From Macrotrachela quadricornifera (lineage: Eukaryota > Rotifera > Eurotatoria > Philodinida > Philodinidae), in assembly GCA_022393335.1 (NCBI GenBank), contig JAJEKB010021016.1, positions 720,156 through 784,155 of the forward strand: a DNA stretch of 64,000 nucleotides, in the 5' to 3' direction. Positions 34,094 through 44,977 of this stretch are shown here, in pieces. Both the position numbers and the translations under genes were made by a program. Position 1 is the stretch's first letter; each line of letters starts with the position of its first letter. The notes under the pieces are model-generated. The model saw only the letters and a program-made list of their open reading frames with translations. It did no database searches and was not told the origin of the DNA.

Positions 34094-35949
34094 ATGGCTC
34101 AGCCAAGTCAACAACTTCGAATCATTGCAGAACCCAAAGCATTCTTTCGCGAACGATATGGAAGTGAATTCAATAGACCCGGAAATCGAGTTCAACGTTA
34201 TATTCGTGCTGAGAAAAATCAATTGAATCTTGAGTATCCAACTATAGAGGTAAAAAAATCAATATTAATGTCAATTTCTATTAAAGTTGTTTATTATTAT
34301 GCCCATGATTTATTTCTGAGACGATCAAACATTTTCTATTTTATAATCTAATCGTTTCAGAGGCTGTTTTACTATAGAAGTCGTAAAGTACACTGAAAAA
34401 GTTTTCTATCAGATTTTGTAGAGTTGTTTTCATTGATTATCAGCTATTTTAGATGTGTAGCATTTTGATTATATGGTAATCATTTCTAAAAGGAATCTGA
34501 AAGTTTCTTTGGCAAAATGATCAGTGGAAACAGCTCTACAAAGTCTGATAGAAAACATTTTCAATGTACTTTGTATCTTTTATAGTAAAGCACCCTTGAA
34601 ACGATTAGATCATAAAATGGAAAATGTTTGATCTTCTTAGAAATAAATCATCGATCCATTCGCAAAACTTTCCTCATTAGCGTAAACTGCTACTCAACAA
34701 TTTCTTGCCATATTTTAAAATAGATGCGTAGTGCTAAAACATAGAAAAATATTCTCTTTGTTTCTAAATTAGATACCTGGGGAATGGTATGATGCCACTG
34801 ATAATCTCTACATTCGTGTGGCTTCTGTCACTGTGCCAAATGAGGCTATACCCACTACGTGTGTACATCCATATCCAATTGATACTGATGATTCTAATGT
34901 TCATAAGGACCTCGTTAACAATGCTCTGTACTTTCCAATCACAAATGACGATGTTATGAACGGTCAAAAAAAGTATCAAAAAAATGTTATGTATGCTTTG
35001 TCGTTATTATTTTTATTTGTTCTTCAGATTTCTTCTTACGCGTAAAAAGTTAATACAAAAAGAACTCAAATTAGTCGAACCTTTACTTATTGTCGATTCT
35101 AGTAAGAAAATAATAATACTATTAAAATTATTTTGTTTGCTTCTCGTTTAAAAGATCGAAGACATATTTGTCATAAGATGAATGAATCGCGCAGTAAACA
35201 ATTAATTAAAAGATATAAATTGTGGAAATCACAACTTGTTTTTTCTCGAGCTGAATACGTTCGTAATCAAGCATTTCTTCAATTTCCTGACACTTCAGTA
35301 TTATCACAAGTTATGTGCGATGAAACTAGTCACGAACATCGTAAGTGTAGAAAAAACAGCTATATTCATTTCTGTGACATTTTCTTTTTCCATCAAAGAT
35401 ACTGATGATCCAATCATTAGGACAAACAATCATGACGAAAGATTAGACATATGTGCACCACAAAAAGGTGCCTGGACAGGTGGTGATAACATTTTAATGG
35501 TCCTTACGAAATTAGATCGCAAAAAAGGTATTCTGGATTTTATTATTTTCTTTCAATATTTTTTCTGTTGTTGTTGTTAAAGCACTTCGTATATATTTCG
35601 ATTATGTGGAATTAAATCAGAAAAAAAATATTCAATATGAATTGGTTGATACAAAGACAATTGTCTTTCAGTCACCACCATGTTTACTGGCTTCAGATGG
35701 ACAAGATCGGACTGTTTCAATCGTTGCTATGCAAAATGAAAAGATTATTGCAAAAATCAATTTTCTTTATCTGACATGTAAGTGTAACATTCTTATTCGA
35801 ATCAAATTCACTCTTCTTGTTTAGCAAACATCCAACCAACAACGAATGTATTCTCATGTAGTCGCTCACATGTATCTTCTGATGTTGGTGATTTGAATAT
35901 AAACAACAAACGACCTCGTCCAAATTTTGAAGATTTGTTCGAGGACTAA
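34094..35949 (+). CDS. Rel-homology (NF-kB-like) transcription factor, short form (seven exons)
   Basis: Exons 34094-34249, 34773-34972, 35028-35101, 35155-35340, 35399-35527, 35583-35777 and 35825-35949 give 354 residues with every phase matching. The N terminus has LRIIAEPKAFFRERYGSEF, matching the Rel DNA-binding loop (R-x-R-Y-x-x-E), but lacking the cysteine of the classical RFRYxCEG. The RHD N-terminal domain runs to about residue 185; an IPT/dimerisation domain follows, with GAWTGGDNILMVLTKLDRKK and a FDYVE strand typical of Rel proteins. The C terminus has KRPRP as a likely nuclear signal and a short acidic end. There are no ankyrin repeats or long activation domain, so it may act as a dimer partner or repressor. 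Intron 1 (523 nt) contains a foldback element; the other introns are 53-58 nt, or thereabouts. Confidence 0.82.
34305..34651. repeat. Foldback element inside intron 1 of the Rel factor
   Basis: The left arm from 34305 (ATGATTTATTTCTGAGACGA) pairs with the right arm ending at 34651. Shared pieces include GATCAAACATTTTCTATTTT, TCTAATCGTTTCA and GTTTTCTATCAGA(T/C)TTTGTAG. Arms are about 130 nt. Without this 347-nt insert the intron would be about 176 nt. Confidence 0.8.
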
Positions 35950-36967
35950 AAATTTTATTAAAAAAATTCTTATTTAATTCGGATTATAATATAAATTATG
36001 TGATAATTTATTATAGAATACATATATATCAATCTTAGATACTGTTTAAATGCATACTTTTCGTAAGAAATGAAACGAAATAGAAGACATTTCTATTAGC
36101 GACATTCGTTAGTTCGAATTTCTATTGCATGTAATGATTTCTATCTTTATTTCTTTTATAATAATTATTTGATTGTAGTGTACACTTTGCAGAAAAAAGT
36201 GAGATAAAAAGCATAAAAAGAACTTTTTTTTTTATTGTGAATCTACGATAAATTAGGCTCGAAAAATGATTATCATAACTCTCTATAAATCAACGTATCG
36301 AACTAATTAAATTATAAAAATTCGCCATCTATCCAACGAATGAATGAATCGAAAGTTTATAAGATAAAAAGAACTGTTTGTTCATTTTTGGTTTACACGA
36401 AAATAATTTATGCAAATAAAAAACTAAAAAGTAACACAAAAATTTTATGATCTTTTCTAATATGGACTTACAAGCTCTTTGACTATTTTTATTTATGCAC
36501 AATGAAAAACTTTTTAAAAGAGCAAAAATTGATTTGGACAGCGAACAAACAATCTTTACTACGAAGGCGCCAAACCATCATACGGTGTGACGATATCATG
36601 TTTGTAATGGAGCAATCTAACATGAAAACAAATTCAATCCATTGCAGTTGACTATTGCTATTCAACAATTGACTTTGATATCATTAGATTTGTAAATGTA
36701 TGTACTTTCTAAAATACGAATAGCTAAGATATAGAGATTAATTTCTGACGAATTTTGTGTTCTATATCAAGAGGGGACACTCGTCATAACTTTGAACAAT
36801 AACTAAAGGGTGAGCTACAAGAGTCTTGGTCGCTCTTAAAAAAAATTGCTCATTCTCTCTTATAACAAAACCTATAATGCTCAAAATTGGATCTATCAAC
36901 TACTATAACAAGACGAATACTACCCTGAATTTTCAGGCCTATGGCCTTTATTAGAGAGGAGATACAC
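35950..36967. other. Intergenic, nothing recognised
   Basis: 3' flank of the Rel factor followed by AT-rich sequence. No gene. Confidence 0.5.
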
Positions 36968-37273
36968 AATTATTGCAGTTTTCTAATATATGTTTTGTTA
37001 GAACGTGAGCTGCTGATTATGAAAAAATTATTTTGGGCTTTTCAAAATGGCTTTCTGCTAAAAAAATACTTTAAAATTTTGAAGAACACCATTGTTTTCG
37101 CGAAACGTATCACTTTTAAAAATATGAAAAGGTTTTCATGGCTACTTCTTTTCTTAGCTTAGAAAACTAGTTTTTTCAAGTGGAGAGTGGTATTTTGTAA
37201 AGTCTAAAATAAATTTTTCATAATCAATAGCTCGCGCTCTAACAAAACATATGTAAGAAAATTGCAAAAACCT
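36968..37273. repeat. Foldback element, about 306 bp
   Basis: Left arm from 36968 (ATTATTGCAGTTTTCTAATA) and right arm ending at 37273 pair over about 90 nt. ATATGTTTTGTTAGA is followed by CG(T/C)GAGCT in both arms and TGATTATGAAAAA follows. An incidental open frame (36941-37162) crosses it. Confidence 0.75.
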
Positions 37274-37787
37274 GTTCACTAGAATTTTCCATTGCATACA
37301 CGACTGTTGGTTCACTCTTGATATTTTTTTAATTTATTTTAGACTAATATTCATCATATATAAATTATAGAAGGGTAAGTATTCTGTACTTGCAGAAGAG
37401 GGAATGGCAATATGGATTATTTCGCATATGTTTGGTTAGAAACGACCGTATGTGAAGGTCATATTCGTCGATCTAAGCAAAAATTTAAACTATCTTCGAA
37501 ATATGAGAACTTTATAAAAGGTTGTAATTGTTTTGATCGCTATCTTTATTATTATTAATCAATGTCATTACATCAATTGATAAATTCCATAGAATATCAC
37601 CATTTAATTCAAATGTGTGTCAGATACGGATTAGTCGGTGAGAAGATTTATTTTACTTGGTAATAATTTTCTAAACAGATTTTTGTAACAGCTGCTGTTT
37701 TCTCATCATATTAAAGGCACAATCATCATTGTATATTATCGATTTAGATAGTAGTCTCATCGCCATAAACATCAACTTGTATTTATA
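37274..37787. other. 5' flank of the glycoside hydrolase
   Basis: No gene recognised. Confidence 0.45.
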
Positions 37788-38807
37788 ATGTTGAAATACA
37801 TTATTATTGCAATTCTTCTAATTACTAGTTCAACAAATGTTTTTGGTTCATGGAAATTATTAGGTTTAAATATCAGTCCACAATGGTTACAACCGCATGA
37901 ATATGAAAGCTATGCTAATGAAATTCTTAGTTTAGGTCCATCAATTGTTCGATGGAATTTTAATATTGATCCATTTAGTGGTTATGTTTTAGATCCTATT
38001 ACATGGACACCAGTTGATTTTCAATCACGTTATCTACCATTATTACATGCTTTTAGTGCTCGTGGTATTGAAGTATCCATTGTATTAATTGTTGGAAGAC
38101 AACAAATAGATGATGCTAAACATGGTCATTACAGTTTTGATGACCTAGGTAAAGCTTATGCAGATACTTGTGCACAAATTACACGTGATTGGTTAATTCC
38201 TGGTGGTATTCGTAATGTTGAATTAGGTAATGAATATAATGATGATGCATCATGGCCAGATCCATATTCTAATAAAATGCAATCTGCTCAACAATTTATG
38301 AAAATGTTAAAGCCTGCATATACAGCAGTTAAAGCTGAATATAATAAAGATGGTGGATATTCACATGTAATGATGATGGGATTATCACTATGTGATTCCG
38401 ATTATTTAAATGCATTATATTTAAATGGTTTACAATCATATACAGATAAAATTAATTTTCATCCATATGATTTTTATGAGACTGTTGATAATATTGGACC
38501 TAAAATTAATGAGATGTTAACAGTTATGAGACGATATGGTGATGGTGATAAACAAATTTGGTTAACTGAATATGGAGCACAAGCAACACCAGGTAATCAA
38601 TATGAAATGAATAAACAAGCTGAATTTGTACATACATCAATACGTACAATGTATGTATGGACACCACAAGTTCAAAGAGCATTTTGGTTTAATTTACAAG
38701 ATTTTATGAATGGAGATATGCCAGTTCAATATGGATTGAAAGATTTAAACTCCAATCATAAACCTTCATATCAAGCTTTTATTGAACAAGCTGCAGAAGG
38801 TGATTAA
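37788..38807 (+). CDS. Secreted glycoside hydrolase, clan GH-A-like
   Basis: An intronless 339-residue protein with a signal peptide (1-20). The rest fits a TIM-barrel glycosidase: IVRWNFNIDPF (53-63), VELGNEYN with the likely acid/base Glu149 preceded by Asn148, FHPYDFY (224-230) and IWLTEYGAQ with the likely nucleophile Glu261 at the end of a beta strand. The Asn-Glu dyad plus the later Glu is the clan GH-A pattern, closest in feel to GH39 or GH5 relatives; I cannot fix the family. It would cleave beta-linked glycans outside the cell. Absence of introns in a region where animal genes have many, and the overall bacterial or fungal look, make horizontal acquisition likely but unproven. Family and substrate need a profile search. 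Confidence 0.75.
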   Translation: MLKYIIIAILLITSSTNVFGSWKLLGLNISPQWLQPHEYESYANEILSLGPSIVRWNFNIDPFSGYVLDPITWTPVDFQSRYLPLLHAFSARGIEVSIVLIVGRQQIDDAKHGHYSFDDLGKAYADTCAQITRDWLIPGGIRNVELGNEYNDDASWPDPYSNKMQSAQQFMKMLKPAYTAVKAEYNKDGGYSHVMMMGLSLCDSDYLNALYLNGLQSYTDKINFHPYDFYETVDNIGPKINEMLTVMRRYGDGDKQIWLTEYGAQATPGNQYEMNKQAEFVHTSIRTMYVWTPQVQRAFWFNLQDFMNGDMPVQYGLKDLNSNHKPSYQAFIEQAAEGD

Positions 38808-39649
38808 TAATAATCCACGGATTCATATGAATATTATAAATTTCTATATCTTTTGACGTGAAGATGATTTAAAAAAATAAAAAAATATAACAAAATTTAC
38901 TTTTTGAAGGCTGTTCAAAAGTTACCACGACGAGTTTCGATTTTGCTCAAACGTCTTACCAGATCATATATCATATCGTACTAGAGCTATTTACTCTTCA
39001 GAAAATGCAAAATAAAAATTCAAAAAGATTATCTCGATTATATGAAATCATAGGAAAAGAAATTGGATTTGCTTTTCAAAAGTTTGTTATTTCTTGTTTT
39101 TAATATATAGTAAATTATATTTCGCAATAAAATATAATAATACTAACTAAGAGTAACATGAATTTGTCGAATAATAGTTAAAATAGATATACCTTGAATT
39201 TTTTTGAAGGTACATTACGATAAAGAAAACATTCTAATATTTCAATTGTTTTGTGCATGAGGAAAAACAGTTAAGATATCACTTAGGACATACGAAAAAT
39301 ATTGTTGTTATTACCAAATTTCTCTACAAAAAAGTCTTGAAGAAATTTTATTTCATAAATAATGATAGTGTGACGATTTATTTCTCTATATTATTTGATC
39401 AATCTTTAATTAATATTGCAATAATAAAATTTTGATAAAAATTTCTTTTGTATAAAACTTAACCGCCTCAAAAACAAGCAAGTTTCATTTTTTTTTGTTT
39501 TCCTTGTTTTATCAATGAATATCTTATATTTAAAAAAACACGAATTACACTAATTGAATTCTTCTTGAATAGTATAATGAAGATGACAATAAAGATATTC
39601 CAATGTTTAATCTTTTATTATGAAAAAAAAAACATCGAAACAAATGTAA
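38808..39649. other. 3' flank and intergenic sequence
   Basis: No gene recognised; the frame at 39253-39435 is short and featureless. Confidence 0.45.
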
Positions 39650-39952
39650 TTAATGGTCTATAATCTTACTATTTTTATGAACACAGTAAAACTTTTCATA
39701 GTAACCATTGAGATTGCTAATATTCTTTTGATACCTAGAAGACGCTTTTAAAAAGTCCGAAAGATGTCCATTATAAAGAGATTTAATTTCAACTGATTCA
39801 TCATTAGTAACACGAGATGTATGTGAATAAAATGATTGTGAAGTAATATTTTGATTATTACCATTATTAGCTTGGAACACTATTGATTTACTCTTCTTTT
39901 GAATAGTTAAAGAAAAAGAAAAATCGAGAGCTTTTCTTTTATCAATCAACAC
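39650..39952 (-). CDS. Hypothetical 100-residue frame, uncertain
   Basis: A serine- and asparagine-rich frame of 100 residues without signal peptide, membrane span or known motif. Composition (balanced polar residues, SHTSRVTNDESVEIKSLYNG) is more protein-like than the surrounding noise, and a CACAG acceptor-like motif lies just inside its 5' end. It could be a 3' exon of an unseen gene or a chance frame. Confidence 0.2.
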   Translation of the reverse strand: MLIDKRKALDFSFSLTIQKKSKSIVFQANNGNNQNITSQSFYSHTSRVTNDESVEIKSLYNGHLSDFLKASSRYQKNISNLNGYYEKFYCVHKNSKIIDH

Positions 39953-41435
39953 TCTGTGGTTTATGTAAAAGTTTAAAATTATAACTTATTTATACTGTGT
40001 AAGCTAAAATGTTCACGAGCCTTCTTCTAGATATGCCACTACTCTCAAATACTGTCGAATTATGAAGACTACATCTACAGTTTCTTTTTAAGAAGAAGAG
40101 AAAAAAAAGTCGATATTAGAAATGAAAATAGTAGCCTATTACGAAATTTAAATTTCATAAATCAGTCATTTATTAGAAGAATTTTTTTCTCAACCAAGAG
40201 ACTTTTTTTTTAAAGTACAGAGCTCATTTATTAGAGGAAATCCAACTTTCCGATTACATAAACACTCTTCTTGTTTATATATAAAGTAGATAGCGAATAA
40301 ATTATCTTTTTTTTTATAAATGAACTAAAATTAAAAAAGATACTAATCTCATATACTTTATATTATTTATTCTACAATCATTTATTAAAAAAAAATTATT
40401 TACTTAGAAATTCTTGACATTTTAGCATTATATTGACTTTTATTAATTATTTTTATAAAACTACTTGAGTAGAATGATGAATGAATTTTATTTGATTTCA
40501 AAAACATTTAGATATAATTTCCGAAGATGATACTTGAAAATAGATGTTAACAGCTTGTATGTTAATAATTGTGTAAATGAACTATTGTATCATTTTGTTT
40601 CTTTTTTTTTTTCTATAGATGAAATGTTAAAGATGTGGTTATGTGGATTGTGAAGTAAAGGGAATGTGATAGGCTTTTGAATATTTTTTTTCTCTTTCTT
40701 CCTTCTTTTTCTAAATCATTTTGTATGTGAGTGCGTCGATCAATTGTTAACCTTTATGAAACAAAAAATTGAATTGGATGATTTTTTAAAAAAATGAAAT
40801 CCAGTGTATTTTGTTATTGATTAATACAGATATTCATTGCTACAATAATTCTTGCCTGATTTTAGCGCTTTCATTGGTTTATTTTGAAGTAGAAAAAAAA
40901 GAGCGCAGGAACTAAATAAGAGAGAGAGAGAAAAATATATTTTTAGTTTGTTTTCTTCTATTTCTTTTTATAGAAATAGAATAAATAATTAATTTATTAA
41001 GTCATTAATTGGATACTCGTTAAAATCAACCTCGAAGTAATTCATGAATTATTATTTTATGCTTATATATATTTTCTTCTCGTTTGATGTTGGTTACTTC
41101 GATTTTTTATTCAATTTTCTTTTTTTGTGTCTTTTACTCTTTCCTCCTCTCTTTTCTTTTTGTATGCCAATATTTTTCTCATTGCTTCAGAGTGTCATAA
41201 ATAAATTGTATGTGCAAACAAAAAAAAATTACCATTTTTTCTGTATTATATATGTTCGTGAACGAGTTGTCTATAGTCTTTACACAACCTTCATCTCCAT
41301 CATTTTTTGCTCGTTCTTTACTCTCTTTCACTCGATATGTTTGTCACTTTTTAGGTTTCTATCTTTTTTTTTTCTTCGTATTTCTCTTGTGTCACACAGA
41401 CGACTAAACGACAGCAGAATACGAAACATTACATC
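39953..41435. other. AT-rich intergenic sequence
   Basis: No gene recognised. T-rich frames at 41044-41451 directly upstream of the next gene are low-complexity and probably promoter or leader sequence. Confidence 0.5.
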
Positions 41436-42353
41436 ATGCGATTGGCATTGAAAATAGTAAAATATTCTTTCGTATTTATAATCATTTTTATAAAGGCAAT
41501 TACATCACAATCGTATCCATGCTCATGCTCATGTTGTATAGGTGTAAACTGCCAGCCTGTTTCTCTGCCCTCTGTCTATGCTTATTACTGCTCGACAGAT
41601 AGTTGTCTTCAAGCATGTAGTACTCAGTACTATCAATGTCGACAACTATCTCCTAATGGTCAGGCCAATGCTCAGTGTTTATCAACAACAGGTGGTCCAT
41701 ATAGTTGTCAATGTAATTGTTGTAATACCGGAAGTTCATCTTGTACACCTACCCTTATTGGATATACAACTGCTTATTCGTGTGATTCAGGGTCATGTAG
41801 TATTTCATGTGCCGCAAAATATCCATCGGTATGCATATCGAATCAATATGGACAAACGCAAGGTACATGTTTAGGATTAACGACTACAGTAGCGACCACC
41901 ACCGTCGTTACTCCCTGGCTCGGAAACGGTTGTTCGTGTTATTGTTGTCAAACTGCCAATTGCGTACCTGTCACTATTGTAGCTAACACTTCGGCATCAG
42001 TATGCTCTACAATTGCTTGTACACAACAATGTCAAGCTAAATTTCCTGTATTATGTCCTACTTCGTCAATTTTGGGTGGAAGTCAAGGTATATGTACGAA
42101 TACAATGAGTGGAAATCTTCGATGTCAGTGTAATTGTTGTGGTCGTAATGGTTGTGTAAATTATAATGTATACACAAATGGAGCTTGTTCAACATGCTCG
42201 ACGTTGTGTCAACAACAAACACAGTGTTTTAATTCCTATTCAGGCACATATACTTGCGCCAGTAATTCAACGGCACTTGCACAATTCTCTTTGTTTAATT
42301 GGAAATTATTTTTAATCTTATCCTCGACTCATTTGTTTAATTTGTTCGAATAA
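41436..42353 (+). CDS. Secreted cysteine-rich repeat protein, likely GPI-anchored
   Basis: An intronless 305-residue protein: signal peptide (about 1-24), four diverged cysteine-rich repeats beginning CSCSCC (about 29), CQCNCC (about 91), CSCYCC (about 167) and CQCNCC (about 231), and a hydrophobic C terminus (about 285-300) that suggests a GPI signal. Each repeat has CxCxCC, then a C...C...C pattern ending in G(T/I)C. The second and third repeats are separated by a Thr/Val-rich spacer. I do not recognise the domain. Extracellular surface, matrix or adhesive roles are possible. The regular repeats and clear topology make the gene itself convincing. Confidence 0.75.
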   Translation: MRLALKIVKYSFVFIIIFIKAITSQSYPCSCSCCIGVNCQPVSLPSVYAYYCSTDSCLQACSTQYYQCRQLSPNGQANAQCLSTTGGPYSCQCNCCNTGSSSCTPTLIGYTTAYSCDSGSCSISCAAKYPSVCISNQYGQTQGTCLGLTTTVATTTVVTPWLGNGCSCYCCQTANCVPVTIVANTSASVCSTIACTQQCQAKFPVLCPTSSILGGSQGICTNTMSGNLRCQCNCCGRNGCVNYNVYTNGACSTCSTLCQQQTQCFNSYSGTYTCASNSTALAQFSLFNWKLFLILSSTHLFNLFE

Positions 42354-43504
42354 TCAAATACTTTAATCAATACAATTTCATACATAACATTGACATTTCA
42401 TTTTAAAATGTGTATGTATAAAACAAATAATAGTTATTAATTAATAGTTTTACAAGTGTTTTCATCTGATAATTTTCTTAAATTTATGTGTATAGAAGAA
42501 TAGATTTCATTTTGAAACAAATCTTTTCAATACTGTTTCATTTATGTTGCCATTATTCCCAGCTGACACTTAAGGCAAGAAAGAATGAGTATACACGAGA
42601 AGAAGAATGAAAGAAATAAAAATCGGCAAGTCTCATTATGATTGGTAAATACTTTCTCTTGTTTCTGATTTTGAAAAAAAAATCTAATCTTACACTGTTC
42701 ATGAATTATTCTTCTGAAATTAAAATCAGTCAAAATTGTCGATTAGGTATAATGGATTGTACGTTTGTTTTTCGATTATTCTGCCAACGTTTTGTCTTTT
42801 ATACTCTAATATTAAATATAATAATCTTATATCGATGAATCTTTTTTGGAAAAGTCGAAAAAATATTTCAATAAACTATAAGTAAATAAAAACAAAAAAA
42901 TGAGATAATTTTTGAAAATACATTTCATTATAAGACAAGTCGGAATTTTGTTTATTCTCAAAATCTTGAGGGTGTTGAAATCAATAATCAAAACTTTTCT
43001 TGTATTTTTAAAAAATATTTGTGTCCTATCGATCTCCTATGATCAATTAAAATCATGTGGTCAAATGGAAAATCGGAATCAACATGATATGCATAAGCAA
43101 ATCTGCTCTATGTATTGAAAATTGAAAAAGTTAAACTAGTTCCATTGTTCAATTCTGTATCGATTTCTACTTCGATATCACGGTAACGAGTCTGAAGTGA
43201 CACACAATTTGATTATTTCAAAGCAAACGGTATGTTAAAATTATCTGATCTTTATTGTAGCATATCAATTGAAGAATTTGTAAAGGTAAAGTATCGTTGA
43301 ACAGCTTTCTATTGATGAGGGCTGACAAACAAGTATTGCAATTATTCACTCTTACTTCAAGTTCAGTTGGTTATCTCGAACGGAAACTTGAGCTACTTTC
43401 ATGAAGAGTAAGAATACTTATGAAGTATGAATACCATTTTTCAAGTAAATAAAATTTAAGAATTAGAGATTCGTGTGTGTTACGTGCATTTAATAATAAT
43501 AAAT
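42354..43504. other. Intergenic, nothing recognised
   Basis: Short overlapping frames (42542-43118) on both strands without motifs. Confidence 0.45.
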
Positions 43505-44021
43505 GAGAATAATTTTCACGAGGAAATGTATTTGAATGTTCTCTTTGAGAATCAGTTTAAAACTATTCTATTCTGAAAAGACCTTGATAAATGATTTAGA
43601 TCTGCAAAAATGAAACCAACAAACTTTTTCATTTTCATATTATTTTCTGCTATTGTAGCTGTATCATATGTTCACTTCTATCAGATTTATAACAATAGAC
43701 ATTTTTACAGGAGAATTATTGAAACTAAACAAGATCTGACATGAAGAAGATGTTTACTTGTTACTAACAACAGTGCCACTATTATGGTTCTGTGGACTTT
43801 CGATGGCTTCTCAATAATAAAAATGACCAATCTTGTAAATCTTATACAAGTGCACACATGATACAACTACGATAGCATAAAACAACATGAAAATGGAAGT
43901 TTATCTCTTTTATTTTTGTAGATCTAATTGATTTATCAAGATCTCCCCAGAATAGAATAGTTTTAAATTGATTCTTAGAGAGGGCATTCAAATATTTTAC
44001 CTCGTTAGAACTCTTATTCTC
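43505..44021. repeat. Foldback element, about 517 bp
   Basis: Left arm from 43505 and right arm ending 44021 share TATTTGAATG, AAGAATCA then TTTAAAACTATTCTATTCTG, and GATCTTGATAAAT, in inverted order, over about 100 nt each. The middle 290 nt carries a 44-residue frame with a hydrophobic start (43610-43744), probably chance. Confidence 0.8.
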
Positions 44022-44977
44022 CGAGACCCTGACCCCTTCGAGGATTCTGAGAGTTAAAAAAATTTGTTGCCATTTGTAAAGAAGCTTAGTGTGTCAATCA
44101 ATAGTGGATCATATGCTAATTGTACGATATAAAAACTTATTTTATACGATGGAATTTTTATAATAATTTCTGTACAAATAATTATCAAACAGCTGCCTAT
44201 GTAAAACATAAAAACTAGCTAAATTAATAGTCATTGATAGAGCAGCTTCTGTAATAGTCGATTAGAGTTTCTATCAAAAGGTTCATATCCGCACTAGAAA
44301 AGGTTTTTCTTCAGATCAAACTGAAAAAGTCAATATTCTGAAAATTGTTGCTTATAGCTACAGATCAATAGTATTTAGTTGAAAAGTCTGACCACACGGT
44401 AAAGGAAGAATCTAGAATCTGTAAAATCCCACTATATCGTTTAACGCAAGTAAGGATGGTTTTGAGTATGTCAGTAGACAAGATATCTATGGTAGCATCT
44501 ATTCAGAGAACTTCTATTGAATGATGTATGAGCTAACAGAATCAGAGCGGAGCACCTGGGAACGATTCTTCGTTAGCTTTCGAAGTGAAAGAGAACTATG
44601 CAAATTGCATACGAAATTATGAGAAAATGAAAAAAAATGATAGTCATCAATATTTTAACCTTCGAAGTAAAGGAAAAAAGAGACATATACATTATTATTT
44701 TACTTGTTCTGCTCAATAGGGAACAAATTGATTTCTCTTATACATCGAGTCATTGAAGAAGACTCATTTTCGAATAGAATAGTCTGTTGGGTGGTTCATG
44801 ATTCAATGAAACAGAACGTGTTTACTATATTGATAGATGGTGCTTGAATTTTAGCTGCTTTATTTTATTTATTTATTTCGAAAATATTTTTGAAGCATAA
44901 ATAGAAAAAAATGTTCATGCACTGTTCCAGTATAATATTGTCAAACAAAAAAACATAAATATTTATCTTTGCTTTTT
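44022..44977. other. Intergenic, nothing recognised
   Basis: No gene or repeat seen; includes the 3' flank of the papain-like gene. Confidence 0.45.

Noticed and set aside
41044..41451. 135-residue hydrophobic plus frame
   Set aside because: Low-complexity T-rich sequence directly upstream of the cysteine-rich gene; composition explains the hydrophobicity.
43610..43744. 44-codon frame with hydrophobic start
   Set aside because: Lies in the loop of a foldback element; no independent support.
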